Shown: positions 1 through 7,371 of the stretch, in pieces | How the letters are laid out: the number at the start of each line of letters is the position of its first letter | Position numbering within the stretch: the stretch's first letter is position 1 | Assembly (NCBI GenBank): GCA_025351185.1 | Contig: JANXWJ010000039.1 | Coordinates: 1 to 34,263 of the forward strand | From: Candidatus Nanopelagicales bacterium | Lineage (GTDB): Bacteria > Actinomycetota > Actinomycetes > S36-B12 > CAIYMF01 | Length of the DNA: 34,263 nucleotides | Direction of reading: 5' to 3' | The notes under the pieces: model-generated | Databases searched by the model: none | Seen by the model: only the letters and a program-made list of their open reading frames with translations | What the model was told of the DNA's origin: nothing | Program-made: the position numbers and the translations under genes

Positions 1-672
1 TCCGTCGGCTGGTGCAACGACGCCTACGACGCCGACCGCGACCGCAGAGCCGGTCGTACGGCGAAGCCCACGGTGCGCGGCGACGTCGCCGCGGCGTTCC
101 TCTGGCGCGCGGCATTCGTCGCCGTCGTGTCGACGGTGCTGCTGTCCTACGTCGCCGCGGGCGCAGTCGGCGGCAGCGCGCACGTGATCGCGGTCGCGTC
201 GGCGTGGACCTACAACCTCGTCCTCAAGACCACGGTGCTCTCACCGCTCCCCTATGCCGTCTCCTTCGGTCTCGTTCCGGCGTTCGTGACCTACGGCCTC
301 ACTCCCCCTGTCGCACCGGCCACCTGGGTCACCGCGACGTGTGTGCTGCTCGGCGTCGGTGCGCACCTCGCCAACGCGATCCCCGACGTCGAGAGCGACG
401 AGAGCGTGGCTGCGGGCGGGCTCGTGGCCCGGATCGGTGTACGCGTGTCGACCTGGCTCGCCCTCACCAGCCTCGTCGCGGCGGTGTGCGTCCTCGCGAC
501 GCGGCTCGACGCCGCCACCTGGGTCCGGGTCGTGCTCGTGGTGGTGGCGGCCGGCGGCGCCCTCGGTGTCGCGCTGCTCGGGCGCGGACAGGCGCTCTTC
601 CGCTACGTCATGGTGCTCGCGGTCGTCGCCGTGGTGCTCCTCGTGGTCGCCGCACGCAGCATCACCGCCTGA
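1..672 (+). CDS. UbiA-family prenyltransferase (3' part, 5' end outside window)
   Basis: The reading frame is open from the first base and ends at TGA 670-672, so the N-terminus lies outside the window. Near the left edge it encodes NDAYDADRD, the Asp-rich NDxxDxxxD motif that binds Mg2+ and prenyl diphosphate in UbiA-type membrane prenyltransferases; RTAKP follows shortly after. The rest is a series of hydrophobic helices rich in Ala, Val and Leu, with a second Asp-rich stretch, NAIPDVESDE, in the second half, as expected for the second UbiA motif. The family transfers prenyl groups to aromatic or other acceptors in the membrane, for example in quinone, haem A or chlorophyll-type pathways. 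The substrate cannot be told from this part. It is convergent with the enoyl-CoA hydratase-like gene. Confidence 0.85.
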   Translation, partial: SVGWCNDAYDADRDRRAGRTAKPTVRGDVAAAFLWRAAFVAVVSTVLLSYVAAGAVGGSAHVIAVASAWTYNLVLKTTVLSPLPYAVSFGLVPAFVTYGLTPPVAPATWVTATCVLLGVGAHLANAIPDVESDESVAAGGLVARIGVRVSTWLALTSLVAAVCVLATRLDAATWVRVVLVVVAAGGALGVALLGRGQALFRYVMVLAVVAVVLLVVAARSITA

Positions 673-681
673 GCGCGCACC

Positions 682-719
682 GCATCACGGCGTGAGTTCG
701 TGCAGCATCACTACGTGAG
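682..719. repeat. Two 15-bp direct repeats, each with an inner palindrome
   Basis: GCATCACGGCGTGAG (682-696) and GCATCACTACGTGAG (705-719) differ at two positions. Each contains an inverted repeat, TCACG/CGTGA and TCAC/GTGA. They sit between the convergent prenyltransferase and hydratase-like genes and might serve as weak bidirectional terminators or protein-binding sites. No function is shown. Confidence 0.4.
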
Positions 720-730
720 GCGGCGGCCCG

Positions 731-1390
731 TCACCGGCCGGTGAACCTCGGCGGACGCTTCTCGCGCGCCGCGGCCAGGCCCTCCTGCAGGTCATCGCTC
801 GCGAGCGTCACCGACTGCGCCAACGCCTCCCACTGCAACGCGTCGTCGAAGGTCGCGAAGCCGGTGCTGAGCGCCACCTTGGTGAGGCGTACGGCGACCG
901 GCGCTCCCGCGGCCACGCTGTGCGCCGCATGCAGCACGCCCTCGACGAAGCCGTCATCACCCGAGACCGACGACACCAGGCCGAGGCGCAGCATCTCGGC
1001 GGAGTCGGCCACCCGCCCGGTCAGCAGCAGGTCGCGAGCCGCGGCCATGCCGACGATCTCCGGGAGCAGCCAGGTGGTCGCCATCCCCGGGTGCAGGCCG
1101 AGGGAGGCGAACGGGACGGAGAAGCGCGCGGACGCCGCGGCACAGCGCAGGTCGCACGCCAGGGCCAGAGCCGCGCCCGCTCCGACCGCAGCGCCGTTGA
1201 CCGCGGCGATGGTCGGCACCTCGATCGACCGGATCGAGAGCCACCCGCGATAGAAGCCGAGCATGCGCTCGCGCAGCTCGACGACTGACGCGTCGGGGTC
1301 GCCACCGATCCACCCGTGGTCACCGCCGGAGCAGAACCCCGCGCCCGCGCCGGTGACCACGACGACGCGCACGTCCGGGTCGGTACGCAA
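731..1390 (-). CDS. Enoyl-CoA hydratase/isomerase-family protein, N-terminally truncated (possible pseudogene)
   Basis: The crotonase fold is clear: VVVVTGAGAGFCSGGD (first oxyanion-hole region), AAVNGAAVGAGAALALACDL (second), then LLLTGRVADSAEMLRLGLV and a typical C-terminus. Family members are usually about 250-260 aa. This frame gives 219 aa from a TTG codon at 1390, and an in-frame TGA lies about 16 codons further upstream, so the usual first 35-45 residues (beta-strand plus RPxxxNAL region) are absent. No other frame upstream supplies them. Both glutamates used by classical enoyl-CoA hydratase are replaced: the residue before the LALACD stretch is Ala, and the QPE position reads VPF. PaaG-like isomerases also lack these glutamates. 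Either the gene is a decayed remnant, or it encodes a short protein of unknown activity. Confidence 0.65.
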   Translation of the reverse strand: MRTDPDVRVVVVTGAGAGFCSGGDHGWIGGDPDASVVELRERMLGFYRGWLSIRSIEVPTIAAVNGAAVGAGAALALACDLRCAAASARFSVPFASLGLHPGMATTWLLPEIVGMAAARDLLLTGRVADSAEMLRLGLVSSVSGDDGFVEGVLHAAHSVAAGAPVAVRLTKVALSTGFATFDDALQWEALAQSVTLASDDLQEGLAAAREKRPPRFTGR

Positions 1391-1736
1391 CGTCTCGGGG
1401 AGCCTGCTCGAAACGGCCGGGCATCGGTCGGGTCAGCCGGCGAGAACCCGCCGACACGGGAACTGAGCACGTCTCGACAGCCTCCGAGCACGCGCTGAGC
1501 GAACATCGGAGGTGCTCATCATCACGAGTTCGCGGTCGTTTCCCACCGTTATGTACCTTTTAACACTATTCGACACGCCTGAGTCGAGGCGCGCCTGCAC
1601 GGTTACCCCCGTGCTCAGGCGTAGGGTCGACCCAGCCCAGGCCACCCCGGTGGCCCGTGCCCGTTCCGCGCCCGGACTCCCCAGTGGGAGGTCGGCGACC
1701 GGGGCGGCGCGTATCCACACCAGGAGGAGGACCCCT
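1391..1736. other. Gene-free stretch between the truncated hydratase and DUF5679
   Basis: No ORF here resembles a known protein on either strand. The missing N-terminus of the hydratase was sought in all minus-strand frames and not found. The stretch 1548-1570 is unusually AT-rich for this genome and probably holds a promoter for the DUF5679 gene or, on the other strand, for the hydratase remnant. A strong AGGAGG at 1721-1727 is the ribosome binding site of DUF5679. Confidence 0.5.
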
Positions 1737-1901
1737 ATGGCGGACGAGAGCTACACCGGCGAGGCGTACTGCGTGAAGTGCAAGGAAAAGCGCGAGTTCA
1801 CCGGCGTCATCGTCGAGAAGAACAACCGTCGTATGGCACAGGGCATCTGCCCCACCTGCGGTACGAAGGTCAACCGGATCCTCGGTAACAAGAAGGACTG
1901 A
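1737..1901 (+). CDS. DUF5679 small zinc-ribbon-like protein
   Basis: A 54-aa protein starting MADESYTGEAYCVKCKEK and ending near CPTCGTKVNRILG. Two CxxC pairs (CVKC and CPTC) suggest one bound zinc in a small ribbon. Sequence and length match DUF5679, a small conserved actinobacterial family whose role is unknown. The start is set by the AGGAGG Shine-Dalgarno sequence about 9 nt upstream of ATG; an open frame further upstream in the same phase lacks family similarity and was not used. A strong hairpin follows the stop codon, which suggests a single-gene transcript. Basic residues and paired cysteines would fit nucleic-acid or ribosome association, but this is a guess. Confidence 0.9.
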   Translation: MADESYTGEAYCVKCKEKREFTGVIVEKNNRRMAQGICPTCGTKVNRILGNKKD

Positions 1902-1938
1902 CCAGTCGCACCTGACTGAGCAGCCCGACCCGCATGTC

Positions 1939-1976
1939 GACAGAGCCCCGCCCGCACCCGCGGCTGGGGCTCTGTC
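1939..1976 (+). terminator. Strong hairpin after the DUF5679 gene
   Basis: An 11-bp perfect inverted repeat, GACAGAGCCCC (1939-1949) and GGGGCTCTGTC (1966-1976), with a 16-nt loop, begins 37 nt after the DUF5679 stop codon. No T-run follows, which is common for actinobacterial terminators. Assignment rests on position and stem strength. Confidence 0.65.
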
Positions 1977-2003
1977 ACGTCCCGGCACCACCGGACCCGC
2001 GAT

Positions 2004-2053
2004 GCTGCCGCACGTGCTGCTGACGGACTGCGCTCAGCGGCAGATACGGCAGC
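2004..2053 (+). promoter_or_regulatory. Nested hairpin just upstream of the M20 peptidase start
   Basis: Outer arms GCTGCCG (2004-2010) and CGGCAGC (2047-2053) enclose an inner stem GCTGCTGA (2016-2023) with TCAGCGGC (2034-2041; one G-T pair). It ends 23 nt before the GTG at 2077, so it could be a structured 5' leader or part of a bipartite terminator with the hairpin at 1939-1976. Confidence 0.4.
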
Positions 2054-2076
2054 AGCGCGGGTCCTAGGGTGACGGT

Positions 2077-3398
2077 GTGAGCGAGTCGGGTACGCCGCTG
2101 CCGCGCGACGCGTCGACGGCGCAGGTGCACGCGGCCGCGCTCGACGCAGTCGATGCCGGGCACGACGACGCGATCGACCTGCTCGAGCGGCTCGTCGCGA
2201 TCCCCAGTGTCGGCGGCAGCATCGCCGAGGTGGAGATCCAGCACGTGCTCGCCGACGTGCTGCACGGAGACGGGTTCGACATCGACCTGTGGCGCATCGA
2301 CCTCGACGAGCTCGTCGCCGACCCCGACTTCCCCGGCATGGAGGTCGAGCGCACGCAGGCCTACGGCCTCGTCGCCACGCTCCCCGGTCACGCGCCGGAC
2401 CTCGGGCGCAGCCTGCTCGTCGATGGCCACACCGATGTCGTGCCACCCGGCCACCACGCCGCGTGGACGAGCGATCCCTTCACGCTGCGCCGCACCGAGC
2501 GCGACGGACGAGAGCTGCTCATCGGTCGCGGTGTCTGCGACATGAAGGCCGGGCTCGTCGCCTCGATCGCTGCCGCCCGCGCGCTGCGTGCGCTCGGCGT
2601 ACGCCTGGCTGGAGATCTCACCATCGCCCCCGTCGTCGGGGAGGAGGACGGTGGGCTCGGCACGTTCGCGCTGCTCCGCCGCGGCGTCACGGCCGACGCC
2701 TGCGTCGTGCCCGAACCGACCGATCTCGACGTGATCCCGGCCAACGGCGGCGCCCTGACCTTCCGCCTGCGCGTGCCCGGCCGCGCGATCCACGCCTCGC
2801 GCCGCACCGAGGGCGTGAGCGCCATCGAGAAGTTCACCTATCTCAACGCCGCCCTGCACCGCTTCGAGGCCGAGCGCAACGCCGACGTCGACCCACTCCT
2901 GCGCCGCTGGCCGCTGGCCTACCCGCTCTCCATCGGCACGGTCCACGCCGGCGACTGGGCGAGCACCGTGCCCGACCTGCTCGTGGCCGAGGACGACTCG
3001 GCGTCGCCCTGCACGAGACACCGACGCAGGCTCGAGCGGCGTTCGAGGACTGCGTCGCCCGCGCGTGCGCCGACGACGACTTCCTGCGTCACAACCCCGT
3101 GCAGGTGCAATGGTGGGGCGACCAGTTCGCACCGGGACGCTCGCACGACGTCTCCTTCCTCCACACGGTGCAGCACGCCCACCGCGAGGCCGCGCCGGGC
3201 GCCCGCCAGCAGGAGGTCTACGGCGCGCCCTACGGCAGCGACCTGCGCCTGCTGGCGCCGCACCTGACCACCCTGCAGTACGGCCCCGGTGACACCCGCG
3301 ACGCCCACGCCCCCGACGAGTGCGTGCTCTCCGACGACGTCCGCACCGCCACCCGAGCCCTGGCCCTCCTCTACCTCACGCACTGCCTCCTCGTCTGA
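2077..3398 (+). pseudogene. M20-family metallopeptidase/deacetylase (ArgE/DapE type), broken by one frameshift
   Basis: Two overlapping frames together encode a complete M20 zinc hydrolase of about 440 aa, the normal family size. The first frame (GTG 2077 to about 2990) carries DGHTDVVPPG (metal-binding His and Asp), GRGVCDMKAG (bridging Asp), VVGEEDGG (catalytic Glu pair) and the dimerisation domain up to TVPDLLVAE. The second frame (about 2990 to TGA 3396-3398) continues with GRLGVALHETPTQARAAFED and ends with YGPGDTRDAHAPDE, which carries the last metal-binding His. Joining them needs one extra base at 2989-2993, where GAGGAC would read GAGGGAC; a G is therefore missing from a G run. Members remove acyl groups from amino acids or cleave peptides; the substrate is unknown. 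It may be a real mutation or a sequencing error. Confidence 0.8.
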
Positions 3399-3494
3399 GC
3401 GACGGCCATCCACAGCCGTCCCCCGGTACGCCTAGCGGCTCACGGCTGTGGACCGCTGCGGTGCCCCACAGCCGCGAGGGCACAGGGTGCAGTC

Positions 3495-4556
3495 ATGAGC
3501 CGACACCTGCCGTTGACCCGACCCGGTCGGCCCGTCCTGCGCCGAGGCATCGACCAGGTCCAGGTGGGGGTCGACCCGGAGCGCTCCGTCGTCATCGACC
3601 ACCTCGGCGACGTCGCCAGTGCCGCGCTCCTGCGGCTCGACGGCGTGACCGGGCGCCATGCGGTGCTCAGTGCTGCACCCGAGCTCGAAGCGGTCCTCGA
3701 CGCTCTGCAGGACCGAGGTCTGCTCGACGACGATCCCGGTCCCGCGGGTGGGCTCTCAGCTGCGCGCCGCGAACGCCTCGGGCCCGACCTCGCCGGGCTC
3801 GCACTCACCGCGTCGAGCACGCTCGAGGCCGCGCGCACGCTCGGGCGCCGACACCGCGCCACCGTGGTCGTGCGCGGCAACGACCGCGCCGCCGCGCACG
3901 TCGCGCTCGGGCTCGCGGCCGCCGGTGTCGGCGCAGTGGTGCTCGAGGGGCCCGATCGGGTGACGACGCTGGCCGACATCACGCCGGTCGGGCCGTTCGA
4001 GCCGCAGGTGTCGTGGCGCGGCGAAGTCTCCGAGGCGCTTCGCCGACAGGGCGCGCACCCCACCGCCATCGGACGGCGCGGCACCCGACCGGCCGTGGTC
4101 GTGCTCTGCTCGGCTGCCGACTCCGACCTGCCCTGGACCGACCCCGAGCTCGCCGACGACCTGCTCGGCGACGGACTGCCGCACCTCCCGGTCGCGGTCT
4201 CGGGCGACGCCGCACGGGTGGGTCCTCTGGTGCTGCCCGGACTCACCGCATGCCTCTGGTGCCTCGACCGCCGATCGTGCGACGCCGATGCCGCCTGGCC
4301 CGCTCTGGCCGACCAGCTGCGGCTGCGGCACTCGCGGGCTCGAGCCCAGAGCGGCGTGCTCGCAGCGGTGGCGGGCGCGTTCGCCGTGGCGCAGGTGCTC
4401 CAGATGGTCGATGCGCCCGACTCGGCGACACCCGTATGCGCCGACGCTCTGGTGGAGTTTCGTGCTCCGGACTGCCTTGCCCAGGTGCTGCGTGTCGTTC
4501 GCCACCCGGTCTGCGGGTGCGGGTGGGCCGAAGGCACCGTCACAATGGTCGGGTGA
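3495..4556 (+). CDS. Cys-rich Rossmann-like protein (degenerate ThiF/cyclodehydratase-like), partner of the ABC1 kinase
   Basis: 353 aa from ATG 3495. Residues 1-80 look like a small winged-helix or leader-binding type domain (repeated DALQDRGLLDD-like helices). Residues about 122-157 form a Rossmann-like beta-alpha-beta unit (VVVRGNDRAAAHVALGLAAAG). A CxxC at 253-256 (CLWC) and a CxC at 340-342 (CGC) probably bind one zinc, as in ThiF/E1-like proteins. The E1 catalytic features (Asp, Asn and Arg after the second strand) are not visible, so adenylation activity is doubtful. Its stop codon overlaps the GTG of the next gene (GTGA), so the two are translationally coupled. As I recall, Rv3196 of M. 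tuberculosis holds the same place beside an ABC1 kinase. Function unknown. Confidence 0.75.
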   Translation: MSRHLPLTRPGRPVLRRGIDQVQVGVDPERSVVIDHLGDVASAALLRLDGVTGRHAVLSAAPELEAVLDALQDRGLLDDDPGPAGGLSAARRERLGPDLAGLALTASSTLEAARTLGRRHRATVVVRGNDRAAAHVALGLAAAGVGAVVLEGPDRVTTLADITPVGPFEPQVSWRGEVSEALRRQGAHPTAIGRRGTRPAVVVLCSAADSDLPWTDPELADDLLGDGLPHLPVAVSGDAARVGPLVLPGLTACLWCLDRRSCDADAAWPALADQLRLRHSRARAQSGVLAAVAGAFAVAQVLQMVDAPDSATPVCADALVEFRAPDCLAQVLRVVRHPVCGCGWAEGTVTMVG

Positions 4557-5875
4557 CCGACCTTCCCCGCCGTGCCGTGACCCGCGGAGCACGCCTTGCT
4601 GCCCTCCCGCTGGGCTATGCGGGACGCACTGCGCTCGGCTTCGGCAAGAAGGTCGGGGGCAAGAACGCCGAGCTCGTCGCCGCCGAGATCCAGCAGCGCA
4701 CCGCCGAGCAGGTCTTCAAGACCCTCGGCGAGCTCAAGGGCGGCGCGATGAAGTTCGGCCAGGCGATGAGCATCTTCGAGGTCGCGTTGCCGGAGGAGTT
4801 TCTCGAGCCCTACCGCGCCACCCTCACCAAGCTGCAGGACGCTGCTCCCCCGATGCCGGCCGAGACGGTGCACAAGTGCCTCGCCGAGGCGCTCGGCGAC
4901 GACTGGCGCGACCGGTTCACCGAGTTCAACGACAAGCCGGCCGCCGCCGCCTCGATCGGCCAGGTGCACAAGGCCGTCTGGCACGACGGACGCGATGTCG
5001 CCGTCAAGATCCAGTACCCCGGTGCGGGCAAGGCGCTCATGGGCGACCTCAACCAGGTGTCGCGGATGGCCCGGATGTTTGCCTCGATGTCACCGGGACT
5101 CGACATCAAGCCCCTGCTCGCCGAGCTCAAGGAGCGCGCGGCGGAGGAGCTCGACTACCTCACCGAGTCGCAGTCCCAGCGCCAGTTCGCCGCGGCCTAC
5201 GAGGGCGACGACGAGTTCGTCATCCCGCACGTGCTGGCCGCCGCACCGACGGTCGTGGTCTCCGAGTGGCTCGAGGGCTACTCCCTCGCCAAGGTCATCT
5301 CCGAGGGCACCCAGGAGGAGCGCGACCACTTCGGCACGCTCTACCTGCGCTTCCTCATGTCGGGTCCGATCCGCGCCGGCCTGCTCCACGCCGACCCGCA
5401 CCCCGGCAACTACCGCGTGATGCCCGACGGCAAGCTCGGCATCCTCGACTTCGGCGCCGTTGCACGGCTCCCCGACGGCCCGCCGCCAGCGATGGGCCAG
5501 CTGCTCCGGATCGCCACCCTCGGCGATGCTCACGCGATCGTCGAGGGGCTGCGCGCCGAGGGCTTCATCAAGCCCGACGTCGAGATCGATGCGGAGAGCT
5601 TCTTCCAAGCCCTCGCGCCGTTCGCGGAGCCGGCCGAGCACGAGTACTTCCACTTCTCGCGCGAATGGATGCGCGGCCACTTCAACCGGCTCAGCGACCC
5701 GCGCAACCCCGACTTCGCCGTCGGCTTCAAGATCAACCTGCCGCCCAACTACATGCTCATCCACCGCGTGTGGCTCGGCGGCATCGGCGTCCTGTCCCAG
5801 ATGGACGCCACCGTGCCGATGCGTGGCGAGCTCGAGCGCTGGCTGCCCTCGTTCGTCGCCGACGACGCTGCCTGA
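4553..5875 (+). CDS. ABC1/UbiB-family atypical kinase (AarF domain)
   Basis: 440 aa. Diagnostic motifs are in order: KFGQ at residues 67-70 (the KxGQ extension motif), an Ala-rich loop with AAAASIGQVH at about 130-139, VAVKIQYPG with the conserved Lys, EELDYLTES (ExD motif), SEWLEGYSL, HADPHPGN at 279-286 (catalytic loop) and LDFG around 298-301 (metal-binding Asp). The Ala-rich loop replaces the Gly-rich loop of ordinary kinases, as is typical of UbiB/ADCK proteins, which support quinone or lipid metabolism and mainly show ATPase activity. The start is the GTG overlapping the upstream stop codon; the longer open frame upstream lacks similarity. The M. tuberculosis homologue Rv3197 lies beside whiB7 and has been linked to macrolide tolerance, as I recall. 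Here whiB7 is 3.7 kb away. Confidence 0.93.
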   Translation: MTDLPRRAVTRGARLAALPLGYAGRTALGFGKKVGGKNAELVAAEIQQRTAEQVFKTLGELKGGAMKFGQAMSIFEVALPEEFLEPYRATLTKLQDAAPPMPAETVHKCLAEALGDDWRDRFTEFNDKPAAAASIGQVHKAVWHDGRDVAVKIQYPGAGKALMGDLNQVSRMARMFASMSPGLDIKPLLAELKERAAEELDYLTESQSQRQFAAAYEGDDEFVIPHVLAAAPTVVVSEWLEGYSLAKVISEGTQEERDHFGTLYLRFLMSGPIRAGLLHADPHPGNYRVMPDGKLGILDFGAVARLPDGPPPAMGQLLRIATLGDAHAIVEGLRAEGFIKPDVEIDAESFFQALAPFAEPAEHEYFHFSREWMRGHFNRLSDPRNPDFAVGFKINLPPNYMLIHRVWLGGIGVLSQMDATVPMRGELERWLPSFVADDAA

Positions 5876-5904
5876 CCCGCGCGCTCTCGACCCCTGCGCT
5901 ACCC

Positions 5905-5972
5905 CAGCGCTAGCCTGACCTCAGCGCACGCCTGACCCCAGCGCTAGCCTGACCCCAGCGCACGCCTGGCCC
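5905..5972. repeat. Four tandem 17-bp units (34-bp higher-order repeat)
   Basis: Units at 5905-5921, 5922-5938, 5939-5955 and 5956-5972. Units 1 and 3 read CAGCGCTAGCCTGACC plus T or C; units 2 and 4 read CAGCGCACGCCTGNCCC. The alternation of CTAG and CACG cores means a 34-bp block was duplicated. It lies between the ABC1 kinase and the exporter gene. The TAGCCT in the odd units resembles a -10 element, but no promoter is shown. Confidence 0.8.
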
Positions 5973-6049
5973 CTTCGCCGCTCGACCACCCGCACTCAGG
6001 GACCACCTCCGCGTGCTCGGACTCCTCAGCGGGCTGGCATGCTGCGGCG

Positions 6050-6928
6050 GTGACCTTGCGTGTGCCCGCCTGGACCCTCGCCGTCGCGGCGATGCTGTCC
6101 GTGCAGTTCGGCGCGGCGCTCTCGACCCGGCTCTTCGTCGACGTCGGCCCTGCGGGCACGGCCTGGCTGCGGCTCACGTTCGGCGCCCTGGTGTTCCTGC
6201 TCGCCGGACGACCCAAGATCGCCGGGATGACCTGGCGCGACTGGCGCACTCCGATCGCCCTGGGCATCGCCACCGGTGTGCTCACGGTCGCGTTCCTGTC
6301 GTCGATCGACCGCATCCCGCTGGGCACGGCGGTGGCCATCGAGTTCCTCGGCCCGCTGAGCGTAGCCGTGGTGCGCAGCAGCGACCGCCGCACGCTGGTC
6401 TGGCCCGCGCTCGCCCTCGCCGGGGTGCTGCTGCTCACCGAGCCGTGGCAGGGCGCCGTCGACCCGCTCGGGGTCGGGTTCGCGTGCCTGTCGGGGCTGT
6501 CGTGGGCGACGTACATCGTGCTCACGCAGAAGGTGGGCGACCGGTTCGCAGGGCTCGACGGTCTCTCCATCACGATCCCGGTCGCCGCCGTGACCGCAGC
6601 CGTCGTCGGCGTGCCGCAGGCCTGGGGCCACCTCTCGTGGACCGTCCTCGCGGCCTCGTTCGGGCTCGCGCTCCTGCTCCCCGTGATCCCGTTCTCGCTC
6701 GAGCTGCTCGCGCTGCGCCGGCTCACCACGGCGGCCTTCGGCACCCTGATGGCGCTCGAGCCGGGCATCGGGCTGGTCATCGGCCTGGTGCTGCTCAGTC
6801 AGGTCCCCGAGCCGCTGCAGGTCGTCGGCGTGATCCTGGTGGTGACTGCCGGCGTCGGCGCCGAACGCACCGGCCAACGCGGAGCTCCCGACACCCACGA
6901 GCTGACCGTCCCGCCGGGCGCCGCCTGA
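6050..6928 (+). CDS. EamA/DMT-superfamily exporter, RhtA-like
   Basis: 292 aa from GTG 6050, made of about ten hydrophobic helices in two EamA halves (roughly residues 5-135 and 145-280). SIDRIPLGTAVAIEFLGPL matches the signature of RhtA-type transporters, which export threonine and homoserine in E. coli; this places it closer to RhtA than to generic EamA proteins. The C-terminal tail (about 25 residues) is polar, with charged and Pro residues. The actual substrate is unknown but is probably an amino acid or related metabolite. The start is supported by family length. It is convergent with the small zinc-ribbon gene, 66 nt away. Confidence 0.88.
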   Translation: MTLRVPAWTLAVAAMLSVQFGAALSTRLFVDVGPAGTAWLRLTFGALVFLLAGRPKIAGMTWRDWRTPIALGIATGVLTVAFLSSIDRIPLGTAVAIEFLGPLSVAVVRSSDRRTLVWPALALAGVLLLTEPWQGAVDPLGVGFACLSGLSWATYIVLTQKVGDRFAGLDGLSITIPVAAVTAAVVGVPQAWGHLSWTVLAASFGLALLLPVIPFSLELLALRRLTTAAFGTLMALEPGIGLVIGLVLLSQVPEPLQVVGVILVVTAGVGAERTGQRGAPDTHELTVPPGAA

Positions 6929-6994
6929 CCCGGTCCGTGTGACTGGCCGGCCCGGGTGACTGCGCAGCGCGCCTCTGCCACCCGTCGCGGTCGG

Positions 6995-7192
6995 CTAGTG
7001 GTTCGAGAAGTAGTCGGTGTCGAGCTTGGCCTCGATGGCCCGGAGGTTGTCCCGCGCGCACTGGGGGCAGAAGCGGAGATCGCGTCCCCGTTCGTGCGAC
7101 GCGACCCAGGCCAGCGCGAGCATCGCGCTCTGCTCGTCGGCGTCGGAATCGAGGGTCGTCCCGCAGACCGCGCAGGTCAGCAGTGTCATCAC
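6995..7192 (-). CDS. Small zinc-ribbon hypothetical protein
   Basis: 65 aa (GTG 7192; an ATG follows directly at 7189 and may be the real start). CAVCG near the N-terminus and CPQCARDNLRAIEAKLD near the C-terminus form two CxxC knuckles, probably holding one zinc. The C-terminus is helical and acidic. The pattern of a short ribbon with a C-terminal ARxNLRxIE helix occurs in small actinobacterial proteins of unknown role, as far as I can judge. It lies 179 nt after the phosphatase gene on the same strand and could be co-transcribed with it. Confidence 0.7.
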   Translation of the reverse strand: MMTLLTCAVCGTTLDSDADEQSAMLALAWVASHERGRDLRFCPQCARDNLRAIEAKLDTDYFSNH

Positions 7193-7371
7193 CGCAGTGC
7201 TCCTTGACTACGTCGGCCCCCGCGCAACATCTCACGATGGCACCGGTCCACGGCGACACCCCCGCGACACGCCCAGCCGGGACCACGACCGGAACCGAGT
7301 CGTCATCTGACCGAACCTTCGTCCTCAGCGGCCCGCCTCCAGTCCGGACGGCGGGAACAGACGGCGGCGGG

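Noticed and set aside
3320-4552. Long N-terminal extension of the ABC1 kinase frame
   Set aside because: It overlaps the Rossmann-like gene in another phase and is Arg-rich without similarity; the GTGA overlap gives the natural start.
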